Positions 1 through 12,300 of a stretch of 64,000 nt of DNA are shown piece after piece. Positions within the stretch are counted from its first letter, which is position 1. Each line of letters starts with the position of its first letter. The position numbers were made by a program, and so were the translations under genes. The stretch spans positions 61,758,915 through 61,822,914 of the forward strand of contig NC_079216.1 in the NCBI RefSeq assembly GCF_029633865.1, in the 5' to 3' direction. Under the pieces are notes generated by a model. It made no database searches. It was not told the origin of the DNA and saw nothing but the letters and a program-made list of their open reading frames with translations. This stretch comes from Lampris incognitus (Eukaryota; Chordata; Actinopteri; Lampriformes; Lampridae).

Positions 1-2523
1 AGGGTTTAGCCCACATGTACTCCTGCCCCCTACTAGCTAGTCAGCCTCAAGTCTCTCATGCCATCGTCACTGTGTAAGAGGATGTACAGTATATGTCAGA
101 TCAGACTCGTCAGTATGGGTACATTACCAGCCAAGTGTAAATGTATAGTTTAGCCCTCAGGTAAAGGGTTTAGCCCACATGTACTCCTGCCCCCTACTAG
201 CTAGTCAGCCTCAAGTCTCTCATGCCATCGTCACTGTGTAAGAGGATGTACAGTATATGTCAGATCAGACTCGTCAGTATGGGTACATTACCAGCTAAGT
301 GTAAATGTATAGTTTAGCCCTCAGGTAAAGGGTTTAGCCCACATGTACTCCTGTCCCCTACTAGATAGTCAGCCTCAAGTCTCTCATGCCATCGTCACTG
401 TGCAAGAGGATGTACAGTATATGTCAGATCAGACTCGTCAGTATGGGTACATTACCAGCTAAGTGTAAATGTATAGTTTAGCCCTCAGGTAAAGGGTTTA
501 GCCCACATGTACTCCTGTCCCCTACTAGCTAGTCAGCCTCAAGTCTCTCATGCCATCGTCACTGTGTAAGAGGATGTACAGTATATGTCAGATCAGACTC
601 GTCAGTATGGGTACATTACCCGCTAAGTGTAAATGTATAGTTTAGCCCTCAGGTAAAGGGTTTAGCCCACATGTACTCCTGTCCCCTACTAGCTAGTCAG
701 CCTCAAGTCTCTCATGCCATCGTCACTGTGTAAGAGGATGTACAGTATATGTCAGATCAGACTCGTCAGTATGGGTACATTACCAGCTAAGTGTAAATGT
801 ATAGTTTAGCCCTCAGGTAAAGGGTTTAGCCCACATGTACTCCTGCCCCCTACTAGCTAGTCAGCCTCAAGTCTCTCATGCCATTGTCACTGTGTAAGAG
901 GATGTACAGTATATGTCAGATCAGACTCGTCAGTATGGGTACATTACCAGCTAAGTGTAAATGTATAGTTTAGCCCTCAGGTAAAGGGTTTAGCCCACAT
1001 GTACTCCTGCCCCCTACTAGCTAGTCAGCCTCAAGTCTCTCATGCCATCGTCACTTTGTAAGAGGATGTACAGTATATGTCAGATCAGACTCGTCAGTAT
1101 GGGTACATTACCAGCTAAGAGTAAATGTATAGTTTAGCCCTCAGGTAAAGGGTTTAGCCCACATGTACTCCTGCCCCCTACTAGCTAGTCAGCCTCAAGT
1201 CTCTCATGCCATCGTCACTGTGTAAGAGGATGTACAGTATATGTCAGATCAGACTCGTCAGTATGGGTACATTACCAGCTAAGTGTAAATGTATAGTTTA
1301 GCCCTCAGGTAAAGGGTTTAGCCCACATGTACTCCTGCCCCCTACTAGCTAGTCAGCCTCAAGTCTCTCATGCCATCGTCACTGTGCAAGAGGATGTACA
1401 GTATATGTCAGATCAGACTCGTCAGTATGGGTACATTACCAGCTAAGTGTAAATGTATAGTTTAGCCCTCAGGTAAAGGGTTTAGCCCACATGTACTCCT
1501 GCCCCCTACTAGCTAGTCAGCCTCAAGTCTCTCATGCCATCGTCACTGTGCAAGAGGATGTACAGTATATGTCAGATCAGACTCGTCAGTATGGGTACAT
1601 TACCCGCTAAGTGTAAATGTATAGTTTAGCCCTCAGGTAAAGGGTTTAGCCCACTTGTACTCCTGTCCCCTACTAGCTAGTCAGCCTCAAGTCTCTCATG
1701 CCATCGTCACTGTGTAAGAGGATGTACAGTATATGTCAGATCAGACTCGTCAGTATGGGTACATTACCAGCTAAGTGTAAATGTATAGTTTAGCCCTCAG
1801 GTAAAGGGTTTAGCCCACATGTACTCCTGCCCCCTACTAGCTAGTCAGCCTCAAGTCTCTCATGCCATCGTCACTGTGTAAGAGGATGTACAGTATATGT
1901 CAGATCAGACTCGTCAGTATGGGTACATTACCAGCTAAGTGTAAATGTATAGTTTAGCCCTCAGGTAAAGGGTTTAGCCCACATGTACTCCTGCCCCCTA
2001 CTAGCTAGTCAGCCTCAAGTCTCTCATGCCATCGTCACTGTGTAAGAGGATGTACAGTATATGTCAGATCAGACTCGTCAGTATGGGTACATTACCAGCT
2101 AAGTGTAAATGTATAGTTTAGCCCTCAGGTAAAGGGTTTAGCCCACATGTACTCCTGTCCCCTACTAGCTAGTCAGCCTCAAGTCTCTCATGCCATCGTC
2201 ACTGTGCAAGAGGATGTACAGTATATGTCAGATCAGACTCGTCAGTATGGGTACATTACCAGCTAAGTGTAAATGTATAGTTTAGCCCTCAGGTAAAGGG
2301 TTTAGCCCACATGTACTCCTGCCCCCTACTAGCTAGTCAGCCTCAAGTCTCTCATGCCATCGTCACTGTGTAAGAGGATGTACAGTATATGTCAGATCAG
2401 ACTCGTCAGTATGGGTACATTACCAGCTAAGTGTAAATGTATAGTTTAGCCCTCAGGTAAAGGGTTTAGCCCACATGTACTCCTGCCCCCTACTAGCTAG
2501 TCAGCCTCAAGTCTCTCATGCCA
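1..2523. repeat. 164-bp tandem satellite array, 15 full units plus a partial
   Basis: Units begin at 1, 165, 329 and so on every 164 bp to 2461; the sixteenth is cut off at about 2523, where the sequence changes abruptly to unique DNA. Copies are nearly identical, differing at a few recurring sites (CCTGCCCC or CCTGTCCC, TGTAAG or TGCAAG, ACCAGC or ACCCGC). The array reaches the left edge, so its full length is unknown. No open frame or conserved exon is visible in the unit. It probably sits in a tln2 intron, because talin exons follow to the right. Confidence 0.97.
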
Positions 2524-3249
2524 GGTGGGGGTGCAGCGGGGGGCTAGTCAGCCTCCTCTTACATCTCCCCCCATCTGTGATTCAGGTTCTGTGTAGCTCC
2601 TATCAGAAATGAGCTGTCGCTGCGGCGTACATACATGATTCCCTCTCATCTGTTCCCCCTGTGCAGTCGCGTAAATAATTCCTAATGGGAAACAAATTAG
2701 TATGTCAAATTATGTCCCAACATTATCAATATCGTCTTCTTTAACCAGTCTAGTCGGCGTAAAAGATTTATGTTCCACCCTGTCAGGTTTGAAGCATTAC
2801 AGAGATGAGCCACGCACGGCATCGCGATCCGGCATTTGCTTACATTGCCTGCCTCAGTTATGTTGCCCAGGGGAAGACGTTGTCGTGTACGCTGTGTCGT
2901 GATTGGTCAAAACACTTCCTGGTCTGATGAGCTTTTTTTGGTGTGACAGACCGTCTCTGTAGCATTACTATGCTGTGGAAGAGATGGGCTGGTTTAAGGG
3001 ACTAGCCAGCCTCTTAACACTCAGGGCTCTATTCTAATGTCGGCGTGGAGGCATAAACGCAGGCAGATTGGCAGGTTCCTCGGGTGCGAGGCGACCTTTC
3101 CCCGCCCGCTTCTGTTTGGTCGTTTGGTGGCTTGAAAGGAAACGCGGCCGGGTCGAGATAGGTGTGGCAGCGCAGCTCGGGGTGTGTTAATGCAGATCTG
3201 CTGGCACAGTACAATGTTGGTATCCATTTTGGCTTGAGACTGCGTTTAC

Positions 3250-3684
3250 GGGGGCGTCCGGGTAGCATGGCAGCCTATTCCGTTGCCTACCAACACGGGG
3301 GATCGCCGGTTCGAATCCCCGTGTTACCTCCGGCTTGGTCGGGCGTCCCTACAGACACTATCGGCCGTGTCTGCAGGTTCGGAAGCTGGATGTGGGTATG
3401 TGTCCTGGTCGCTGCACTAGCGCCTCCTCTTATCGGTCAGGGCGCCTGTTCGGGGGGGAGGGGGAACTGGGGGGAATGGCGTGATCCTTCCACGTGCTAC
3501 GTCCCCCTGGTGAAACTCCTCACTGTCAGGTGAAAAGACTGGCGACTCCACATGTATGGGAGGAGGCATGTGGTAGTAGCAGCCCTCCCCCAGAGGGGGC
3601 GGAGCAGCGACTGGGATGGCTCGGAGAGTGGGGTAATTGACAAGTGCTATTGGGGAGAAAAGGGGGGAAATTTTTTTTTTGAAT
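3250..3684 (+). mobile_element. tRNA-derived SINE, family B, copy 1
   Basis: The head resembles a tRNA gene with an A-box-like TAGCATGGCAG and a B box GGTTCGAATCC near 3308. A GC-rich body follows, then a G-run and an AAATTTTTTTTTT end. The flanks TGCGTTTAC (3241-3249) and TGTGTTTAC (3685-3693) look like a 9-bp target-site duplication with one mismatch. Related copies lie near 16839 (minus), 21535, 25893 and 40692. I do not know the family's database name. Confidence 0.85.
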
Positions 3685-5148
3685 TGTGTTTACACCTCCG
3701 CCGGCTCAGCCAGTGTTGTACTGGATGTACACCTACGCACTTCCCCCCAGTGAAATAAACTATTAAACCATTAGCGAAAATCCGTTGAATGCCATGTTCT
3801 GAATACGCTGAATGCGCTCATCTTGATGCATGGAAAGTTCAACCCAACCTTGACAAAGGGAATATCCGTCTGGTCCAGACAAAAAAATATCCGCTAGTAC
3901 AAACTGTCTATACCGGAGCCTGACATCTGTTCGAGAATTCCCGTGGCATGGAAGTCAATTCCGCTCTCAATTCCGTGAGCGGAGCGGGACAGGAGATTTC
4001 TTGTGCTGTCAAGGGTTTGGAACGTGAAATTCCACTCTTGCGCCTGGCTCGAGACTAAATTATTGTGTCTGTTGTCAATCTCTGTCAGCTTGCGCACAAC
4101 GTGACAACACTGAACGTCGGTTTGTGAGTTATGCTTGCCTGGGTGTTTAATAATGACCTTCCCGTTTGCTGCTTCGAACGTATATATTTGTTTTGACGCA
4201 GTCTCCAGGGATGGGGTATATAATTGGGAGACGGTGGCGGTGCAGGCGAAGAATTTACTGCCGCTGGATTTCTGTCATCCACATTAATCAACGTGGAGCG
4301 GTTCTAGTAGACTGGCTCCTTCAGTCATCAGTAAAATGAGAGTAAATTGTGTTGTGATGCATTCAAAGGGTATGAGAGGAGCCGATTTGGTTGGCCAAGT
4401 CGAAGCCTGCCCCAACCCCACCTGCTTATAATGAAGTCATTCTGACCCAACCTCTCTTATCACATATGCAGGGCTGCACTGTTCCACCAAATTACCGAAA
4501 ATATATTTGGTGCACCTGCACTTGCACCTGAGCCCAGTTTCACGGTAACAGAGCCCTCAGTCTCGGAAATATGGAAAACTAATGCCGCGTTCACATGCAC
4601 TTGGCAAAACGGAACAGGAAAAACCGCCAACTGCGTGACGGAAAGGCAGGATGGGGAAAAAACATGGGTCTCTATGGTGACGGTGTATTGTTTGCAGGGG
4701 GGCGGGGAAATTGCACGAGCGTGTTTTGTGTTTGTTTTATTTAAGTATATACAGTAATTACATCGATTCATATACCTATAAAATCAATCAGCCGTCTTTT
4801 CTGTTTCGTGATGTGCTACGTAGCATTCGGTTATAAATTCCATCGTGGAAGACGGCAAAAAGTTAGACTATTTTAACTTGAGATGGCAGTGCCGTCTGCC
4901 GGTGTCGTCCGATCTTACCGTCCTGCTCTCGTCCACAGTAATGACCCTCCGGTTTACCATCTCATGCTAACCGGATTCCATGCGAATGCACCATAAGAGT
5001 TACACAAGGCCTGGGTCACCCTGTGGTCAGACCACCATCTCTTCATATCTGCTGCAAAAAAGGGTCACAGTAGCAGCACTAGCGGCCTCCCACACCTGAG
5101 GCGATGTGAGATGCTGAAGACTATATAAGCATCTTAACTTCTGAAAGC

Positions 5149-5531
5149 GGCGGCACGGTGGCGCAGTGGTTAGCGCGGTTGCCTCACAGCAAGAAGGTCC
5201 TGGGTTCGAGCCCCGGGGTAGTCCAACCTTGGGGGTCGTCCCGGGTCGTCCTCTGTGTGGAGTTTGCATGTTCTCCCCGTGTCTGTGTGGGTTTCCTCCG
5301 GGGGATCCGGCTTACTCCCACAGCCCAAAGACATGTAGGTCAGGTGGATCGGCCGTACTAAAATTGTCCCTATATGTGTGTGTGTGTGTGTGTGTGTATG
5401 TCGGCCCTGTGATGGCCTGGTAGCCTGTCCAGGGTGTCCCCCCACCTGCTGCCCAGTGACTGCTGGGATAGGCTCCAGCATCCCCCGCCGCCCTGAGAGC
5501 AGGATGAGCGGTTTGAATAATGGATGGATGG
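5149..5531 (+). mobile_element. tRNA-derived SINE, family A (DANA/mermaid-like), copy 1
   Basis: Starts with GGCGGCACGGTGGCGCAG, a tRNA-like head with A box TGGCGCAGTGG and B box GGTTCGAGCCC. A conserved body follows (GTTTGCATGTTCTCCCCGTG), then an internal TG run and an ATGGATGG tail of the kind seen on L2-mobilised fish SINEs. A perfect 13-bp target duplication AACTTCTGAAAGC flanks it (5136-5148 and 5532-5544). Confidence 0.92.
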
Positions 5532-6226
5532 AACTTCTGAAAGCAGCCTCTTTTTGTGCCCTTTAAAATGATCTTTAAAACTCCCTTATTCTGTCCCCTT
5601 TCTTTACGCTGGTTTTACCGAGGTTACCTTTCCCAATGTCACTTGTACAGTTCCTGAGCAGCTGCCAGGTTTTTGGGTTCAGGAGCATGTATAATAGGTG
5701 CACTGTTTGAAATCTTACCAGAAATAGAAATGCCCCCCTCTGCCACTCATTTCACTGCCAATAGCAGTGTCATCTTGTTTGTTTTCCCCAGGACAAAGAT
5801 ATCATTGTTGTTCAAATTTCTGTTTTTTCTTTTTTTTTCTTCCGGGCTTCCTCCACCCACAAGACGAGGAATGTCTTCTCCCCCTGTTTTCTATGTCGCT
5901 GTCGCTTTCAAAGTCACAATTCTTCCTTTGAGTTAATGTCAACTCAGGAGTCTATTTTATGTTTAGGGCTTTACACATTGCAAGTGGAGGCAATTTGTTT
6001 ATACCTAATGAAATGAAAAATGAGAGGTCCAGGGACTTGGACATATCATGTCCGTCTGCATCTTTTAAATAATTTTTAGCTTACGATCTCAGTGATTGAA
6101 GTTTGATTAGTCCAACTCTGTGTAGATACAATGAGACGACGGCGTGATGCCACACTTGCAAAGGTTGACCTCAAACTCACTATCTCAATATAGCCGTAAT
6201 GATTTCAATGGGTATGTCCTGAACAG

Positions 6227-6340
6227 ATAGCTGCTAAGCAGGCAGCGGCTGCTGCTACTCAGACCATCGCAGCTGCTCAGAACGCTGCAGCCTCCAACAA
6301 AAATACCGCCTCCCACCAACAGCTAGTGCACAGCTGCAAG
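6227..6340 (+). CDS. tln2: tln2 exon w1 (rod R4)
   Basis: 38 codons, phase 0 at both ends, acceptor AG at 6225-6226 and donor GT at 6341. The peptide contains IAAKQAAAAATQTIAAAQ, a conserved helix at the start of R4 (about residue 920 of talin-1). The preceding exon is not visible in the window. Confidence 0.95.
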
Positions 6341-9300
6341 GTATGGACATGTGGACATGTACTCAAGACACTGTTGCATGAGCAGAAATGCCATTTTTTT
6401 TATGTAGTGTGAAAATCAACCGCAAGTGTTAAAAAAAAAAAGCAGTCCTTGAACTTGCACATGATGACTTTGCAGCCTGCCTGTTGCAGATTTCATTCCA
6501 CTGCGCTGTAGCATTTTGAATTGACTCATTTGTGTATTTGTTGGTGCACATTTAGGCAGTGGCAGATAGCATCCCCCAGTTGGTCCAGGGTATGAGGAGC
6601 AGCCAGGCCCAGCCTGAGGAGCTGGGTGCCCAGCTTGCCCTCATCATGGCTAGCCAAAGCTTCCTGCAGGTAGGGCCGTCCCACTGCCTAACACCTAACA
6701 GCTTTTCTTCTCGTACACAAATCTCTTTCTTTTCTTACATTGCTTCCGCAAATGTCAACGTGCTTTACAAACCTTTTACATCCGTGTCATCTATTGCGTT
6801 TATGTGCTGCTGTTGTTTTTCTGTCAATGTCCGCCCAGCCTGGCAGTAAAATGGTAACATCTGCAAAGTCAGCAGTTCCCACAGTGACTGAACAGGCTGC
6901 TGCAATGCAACTGGGCCAGTGTGCCAAGAACCTGGCTACTTGTCTAGCAGAACTGAGGACTGCTGCCCAGAAGGTATCTATCCGCATAAAGTACGTACAT
7001 ACAGCACAGCCAGGGATAGAGGACACATCCCAAAATAGTCATTTGTTTACCTCCGTATGTATTTATCTGCTTTTGGTAGTATACAGTAGCTGTTCCTAAA
7101 AACCCACCAAGCTCCTATTGTGTCAAAGCAGAGACACCTACCCCGAATCACCAGACTCCATCTTGTCTATTCTGCCTGCTTGTGGGGTTCTTTCTAAGAA
7201 ATATCTGTGTGTCTGTCTACCGATATAGGCTCATGAAGCCTGTGGTCCTCTGGAGATCGACTCCGCTCTCAAAACTGTGCAGACTCTCAGGAGTGAGCTT
7301 CAAGATGCCAAGACATCTGTCATCGATGGCCAACTCAAACCTCTTCCTGGGGAATCGGTCAGCACGTAACATACAGTACATGACCTTACCAAATGAGGTG
7401 ATCATCGCTCCGTGCCCAGATGCTGATTTGTGTTCTGTCTGTTTCATATAGTTGGAGAAGTGCGCCCAGGACCTGGGTAGCACATCTAAGGCCGTGGGCT
7501 CTTCTATGGCCCAACTGTTGACTTGCGCTGCACAGGGGAATGAACATTACACAGGTAGGAGAAGCCTAGTTTTCTCGACAAGCAGGCCTTGGAGGCCTAG
7601 AGGACATCGTTTTTTTTATTTAAATGTCTTACTTTTGTCTATTTACTGCATTTAGAGTAAGAAAAAAAATGATATATATACTGCTAAGTGTGTTTTTTAG
7701 TTGAAAATTGTGACCTCCGTTTGCCGTGCCATGTGGAAAGGAGAGAATAAGTCAAGGCAAAGGAAATTATGCCTCTTTAATTTTGTGTTGGTGTGATCAC
7801 CTTTGCCGTGAAGTGAACCCTCGTGGATCTTGTGTGGCCTGGCTCGTTCTCCCTCAGTGCTGTTACAATGCATCCTGTTGGGGGGGGGGAAGAGGTGACG
7901 GCAGTGAAAAGTAATAGTGAGTAGTGTGCTCGAACTATGAAGGCTTCAAGGCAGCACTTTATGCTCTGGCCCACGGTGCTGCTAGCTACTCATTAATCTT
8001 ATTTTCACTAGATTTCACATTCCATCAGCAACTGGCTACACTCGACTGACTAACGCAATTTGATGCAATTTGCTGCTTTTCCCCTCAGCTTGATATTTAA
8101 TAAGTTTGGGGCACCTCCCAAGTTGTGCCAAATTTTACAACATTAACTTATGTTATTTATTTTTTTAAATTTTTTTTTACAATGCCACTCTCAAATTAAT
8201 CTCATCAGAATACTACAGCCTACTGTGCTGCTGGTTTTCACATTAGACACATATCACATTACTCATTACAAACACAGTGATCGTTATCCCCACCAGGTGG
8301 TAGGGCAGCCTTTTCTCCCGCCATCCCAGTTAAACATGGCATCAGATCTTCAAGACCTGATAAGTGTTGGCGCGGGGATTTCGATTGCGTCCACCGCAAT
8401 AGCCGTGGTAGCGTTTAATCGAAGGCCACGAGGGAACGCGATGCACGCAACGACGGAGAGGCGGACCCCTTATTCCTGGCAGTGGCCGCATTTCAGGGAT
8501 TTCTGGGAGGACGTTGTCCGCAATGGTTTTATAGCAGTCCTGTGGATCCAAAACTTCAGAATGACCCGCTTAACATCTGATGACTTATGAGTCATCCGAC
8601 CACACAAAAAACGCCATGTGACCCTTCGTGTCATGTCGTGTGACTTTAACGCGGAAAAATGTGTTTCCGTTTCAATTTTGCAAAGTTGTGCCCGCGTATC
8701 TCCAGGTGTTGCTGCAAGAGAAACGGCACAGGCTTTGAGGACGTTGGCCCAGGCAGCCAGAGGCGTGGCAGCTAGCACCAAGGAGCCCCAGGCTGCCGCT
8801 GCAATGCTGGACTCGGCCCAGTTCGTTATGGAGGGTTCTGCTATGCTGATCCATGAAGCCCACCAGGCCCTTGTTCACCCAGGAGATGCTGAGAGTCAAC
8901 AGAGACTGGCACAGGTAGGCACAGTCTCGCGTAAATATGTGCCCTGGAAGGTACGATATTCACGTTACTATCACGTTGCTTCTGTCGGGCCCCTCCTCTC
9001 TTCCGTCTACTGATTTGCGAGTAAGTCTTCTCTCCGTGACAATTATCCCCTCTTAGCGTTGCTATTTTCTCTCCACTGTCTCGTACACAGCCGCTCTCTC
9101 TCAGGAGTGCCAGGATATAACTGCTCATTCGCAGGCAGCCCTCCGGGGGATAAACACATTGTTTGGCATATGTCTGTGACAACGGCATAAATTAGTGACA
9201 CAGATTGTTGTGCATCACTGTGAACACAATTTGCATTTGAGACGTTTTTCTCCTTATAGCTGTGCTGTGGAACGGCGTGCCGTGTTGTACATTGTTTGAA

Positions 9301-12300
9301 TGACTAATGGCAACCTGTTCTCAGAGTGTTGTTGCTTTGTGTTTCAGGTGGCCAAAGCGGTGTCCCACTCCCTGAATAATTGTGTGAATTGCCTGCCGGG
9401 CCAGAAGGATGTCGACATGGCTCTAAGGAGCATCGGAGAAGCGAGCAAGAAGCTACTGGTGGACATGGTGAGTGCTCTCGCCTCGGGGGGCCTGCACTGA
9501 AGCGTTTCTCTGTGAGGTCCTCCGTTATTATTGGATTTTTTTTTTTTCATTGTTTTTAACACAAAACTTAAGTCGCCCAACTTTTCACAGATCAAGTATT
9601 GCTTGCTTACACTTATACACAATCTTAACTGGTTTTCCGTTTGACTGGTACATAATTACTGGATTATGGGATGTGTTCTTTTGCTTGAAGCTTCCGCCCT
9701 GCAGTAAGTCATTTCAGGAGGCCCAGACTGACCTGAACCACACAGCGGCTGAGCTCAACCACTCGGCAGGTGAGGTGGTCCACTCCTCACGTGGGACCAG
9801 CAGCCAGCTGGCAGTGGCCTCTGGCAAGTTCAGCCAAGATTTTGATGAGTTCCTGGATGCTGGCATTGAGATGGCGGGCCACACTCAGGTGGGTCTCACG
9901 CCTCTTTGTATGGCTCCTCAACAGTTCAGTTGAAGCAAATGAACCGGCCGATAAATAGAAAAGTTCAGATAATTTATGGTGTCTTGTTATTCTACAAGGA
10001 GGAACAGAGCTTCGACAGTCTAATTTCAGAAACCCCGTGTCAAATGCGGGATGGTTGATTTTTGTCTGACTTTGGCACTCAAGTTATGTTGACTTATGTG
10101 TTAATAAGACCCTTTTGGCTAATTCGTGTAGGCACATGTTTGTCCCCGACAGCCCTAATACAGTCAGAAATAATGAGGTCTTTGATGATGTTCTTGTTCT
10201 GGCTATTTTGCTCATTAATTTGGGGAGATCATCTGGGAGTGGAATTGACGTACCATGACACACAGGTCTTAATCAGTCTTTAAGAGGCCTACTGAGCAAG
10301 GAAAGAGGAGCTAGGTGGGAGGGACACTCTTCAAATGAATGCTTCAGGCTCATATACCGTACCCACACCATCTCTAGAAAACTGTCTTCTCAATTGTTAT
10401 TATAAAAGTCATACACTCCTGGACATTTTAGCTACATCTGATATAGCTCTGCCTCTATTTTGGGGTAAAAAAAAAAAACAAAAACAAAAAACAGCTGCAT
10501 TGTCTTTTCTTTTTTTTCCCGGCTGTGCAGAGCCAGGAGGACCAGATCCAAGTAATTGGTAATCTGAAGAACATCTCTATGGCGTCCAGTAAGCTGCTGC
10601 TGGCTGCCAAGTCTCTGTCCGTGGATCCTGGTGCAGCTAATGCCAAGAATCTTTTAGCCGTGGCAGCCAGGTGAGATAAGGAATACATGGTGGTAGTAGT
10701 ACCAGATGTCTTAGTTGTTCTTTTTGACAAAACAAAGGTTGTTTCTCAGGTAAAGTGTACAGTATATGCAAGTCAATTTTATGCCATTTTTTTTCCCCCT
10801 CCTCATTCTGAACCCTTTCTAGTTTTGGGCCTCTAGCAAGTCACAAGAAATTCACAGTTTATATTTGAATGTCACAAAGCATCTCTCTTCAGCCTCTATA
10901 TGCCACTCCCATGCAATGTCTGCTCAGCGGTGCTAGAGGCAGTATCCTCCACTGGTGGAGAGAAGCCAGGACATCATTCCCCCGGGGCTTTGGGCCTCAC
11001 TGACTTCTCTCTATCTAATTAGGAAGATGGAAGCTTTGGCTTGGGCCTGTCTGTGTTCAGCACGGCTGAATGCGAGCTCAACTCAGCCCTTGTGCTCCTG
11101 TACAATATGTAAGCTTCTCCTTTAACAAAGGGAGGCCAACATTGCCTCGCTTGTGTAGTGCAGCTCTGAGCAAGACAGTGTGTGATGTGACATGGAGGGC
11201 AGACTGTGCACGTATGCAGAGAGAGATGCAAGAGGTAAACAGGACTGTATGACTGCCCTTGTATTTCAGAGCGGTGACAGAGAGCATTAACCAGTTGATC
11301 ACGTTGTGCACCCAGCAAGCAGCCGGGCAGAAGGAGTGTGACAACGCCTTGAGAGAGTTGGAGGTATCGTTCTGGCACACATACGCTGTGTCATTCTCTA
11401 TCCTGCTTGGCTTCTGGGCTGTTTTCAGCTGTCAGTGATGTTTTTGTTCTAAAAAAAAAAAAAAAAATTGTTGCAGCTGAACAATTTTTCACAAATCCTA
11501 TCGCTGAAAATAGTGTTGTAGGTGTTGCAATGTTCCCTGGGAAATAATTATAGTCATTCACTGAGCCTCTGGTCCCTCCAGCTAACATTCCCTTCTCTTC
11601 CCCCGGGACTGACTTTTTTTCTTCTATACATTCTCTGTGCTATTTCACCTTCAGCAGAGCCTGCTGTAGTTTTAATGGCTAGCTCCTTTCCTGATGACAT
11701 CACTCACTCACTCACTCACTCACTCACTCACTCACTCACTCACTCACTCACTCACATACTCACAGTTAGGGGAGGGTGTCTGTGTTCCCTCAACCCTATT
11801 TCATTGAGCTTACCTAATCTTAACCTACTACTACTACTACTACTTTCGGCTGCTCCCGTTAGGGGTCGCCCCAGCGGATCATCCGTTTCCATCTCTTCCT
11901 GTCCTCTGCATCCTCCTCTGTCACACGGGCCGACCTGCATGTCCTCTCTCACCACATCCATAAACCACCTCTTCGGCCTTCCTCTTTTCCTCTTCCCTGG
12001 CAGCTCCTTATTCGGCATCCTTCTCCCAAACCCAAACTTAACCTAACCTGACTTAACCTCAGCCTCCAGGTAACCCTAACCTTAACCCCAACATTTACCT
12101 TAACCTATCCTTACCGATAGCTAACCCACAGGGCTGAGGGGGACACAGGGCTGACCCCACCGTGCTCTAAGTCCGTCTCCAGATCAGAAACAATAAGAGA
12201 AACAGTATTGGGCCAAATGTCATCAGCGAGGCTTGATAGGCTTGAAAATGAAAACGGAGAAATTGTGAAAGCATTCAACAATTCAAAACCATCCATCCAT

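Larger units (their letters stand above)
2524..6226 (+). other. tln2: Intron sequence upstream of the first visible tln2 exon
   Basis: I found no talin-like exon here. The stretch holds two SINE copies (3250-3684 and 5149-5531). The remaining parts, 2524-3249, 3700-5135 and 5545-6226, are unique-looking sequence without recognisable genes. Short open frames at 2702-2902 and 5673-5936 have no splice sites or familiar motifs. If the gene continues to the left, this is the 3' part of an intron that also contains the satellite array. Confidence 0.7.
8915..11269 (+). other. tln2: tln2 introns w6 to w9, no features recognised
   Basis: Introns 8915-9347, 9468-9690, 9889-10530 and 10671-11269 separate exons w7 to w10. 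I see only poly-T or A-rich runs (for example 10467-10490) and ordinary splice signals in them. Confidence 0.7.

Noticed and set aside
1-2523. CRISPR array or telomere repeat
   Set aside because: The repeat is a contiguous 164-bp unit without spacers, and AGGGTTTAG occurs once per unit rather than as a hexamer tandem. It is a eukaryotic satellite.
3250-3533. Open frames at 3162-3533 and 21431-21928, 5158-5481 and similar
   Set aside because: They fall in SINE copies, repeat in several places and have no protein-family resemblance.
5149-5230. Functional tRNA genes at SINE heads
   Set aside because: A and B boxes are present, but the acceptor stem and cloverleaf are not closed and the sequence runs on into a SINE body with target duplications.
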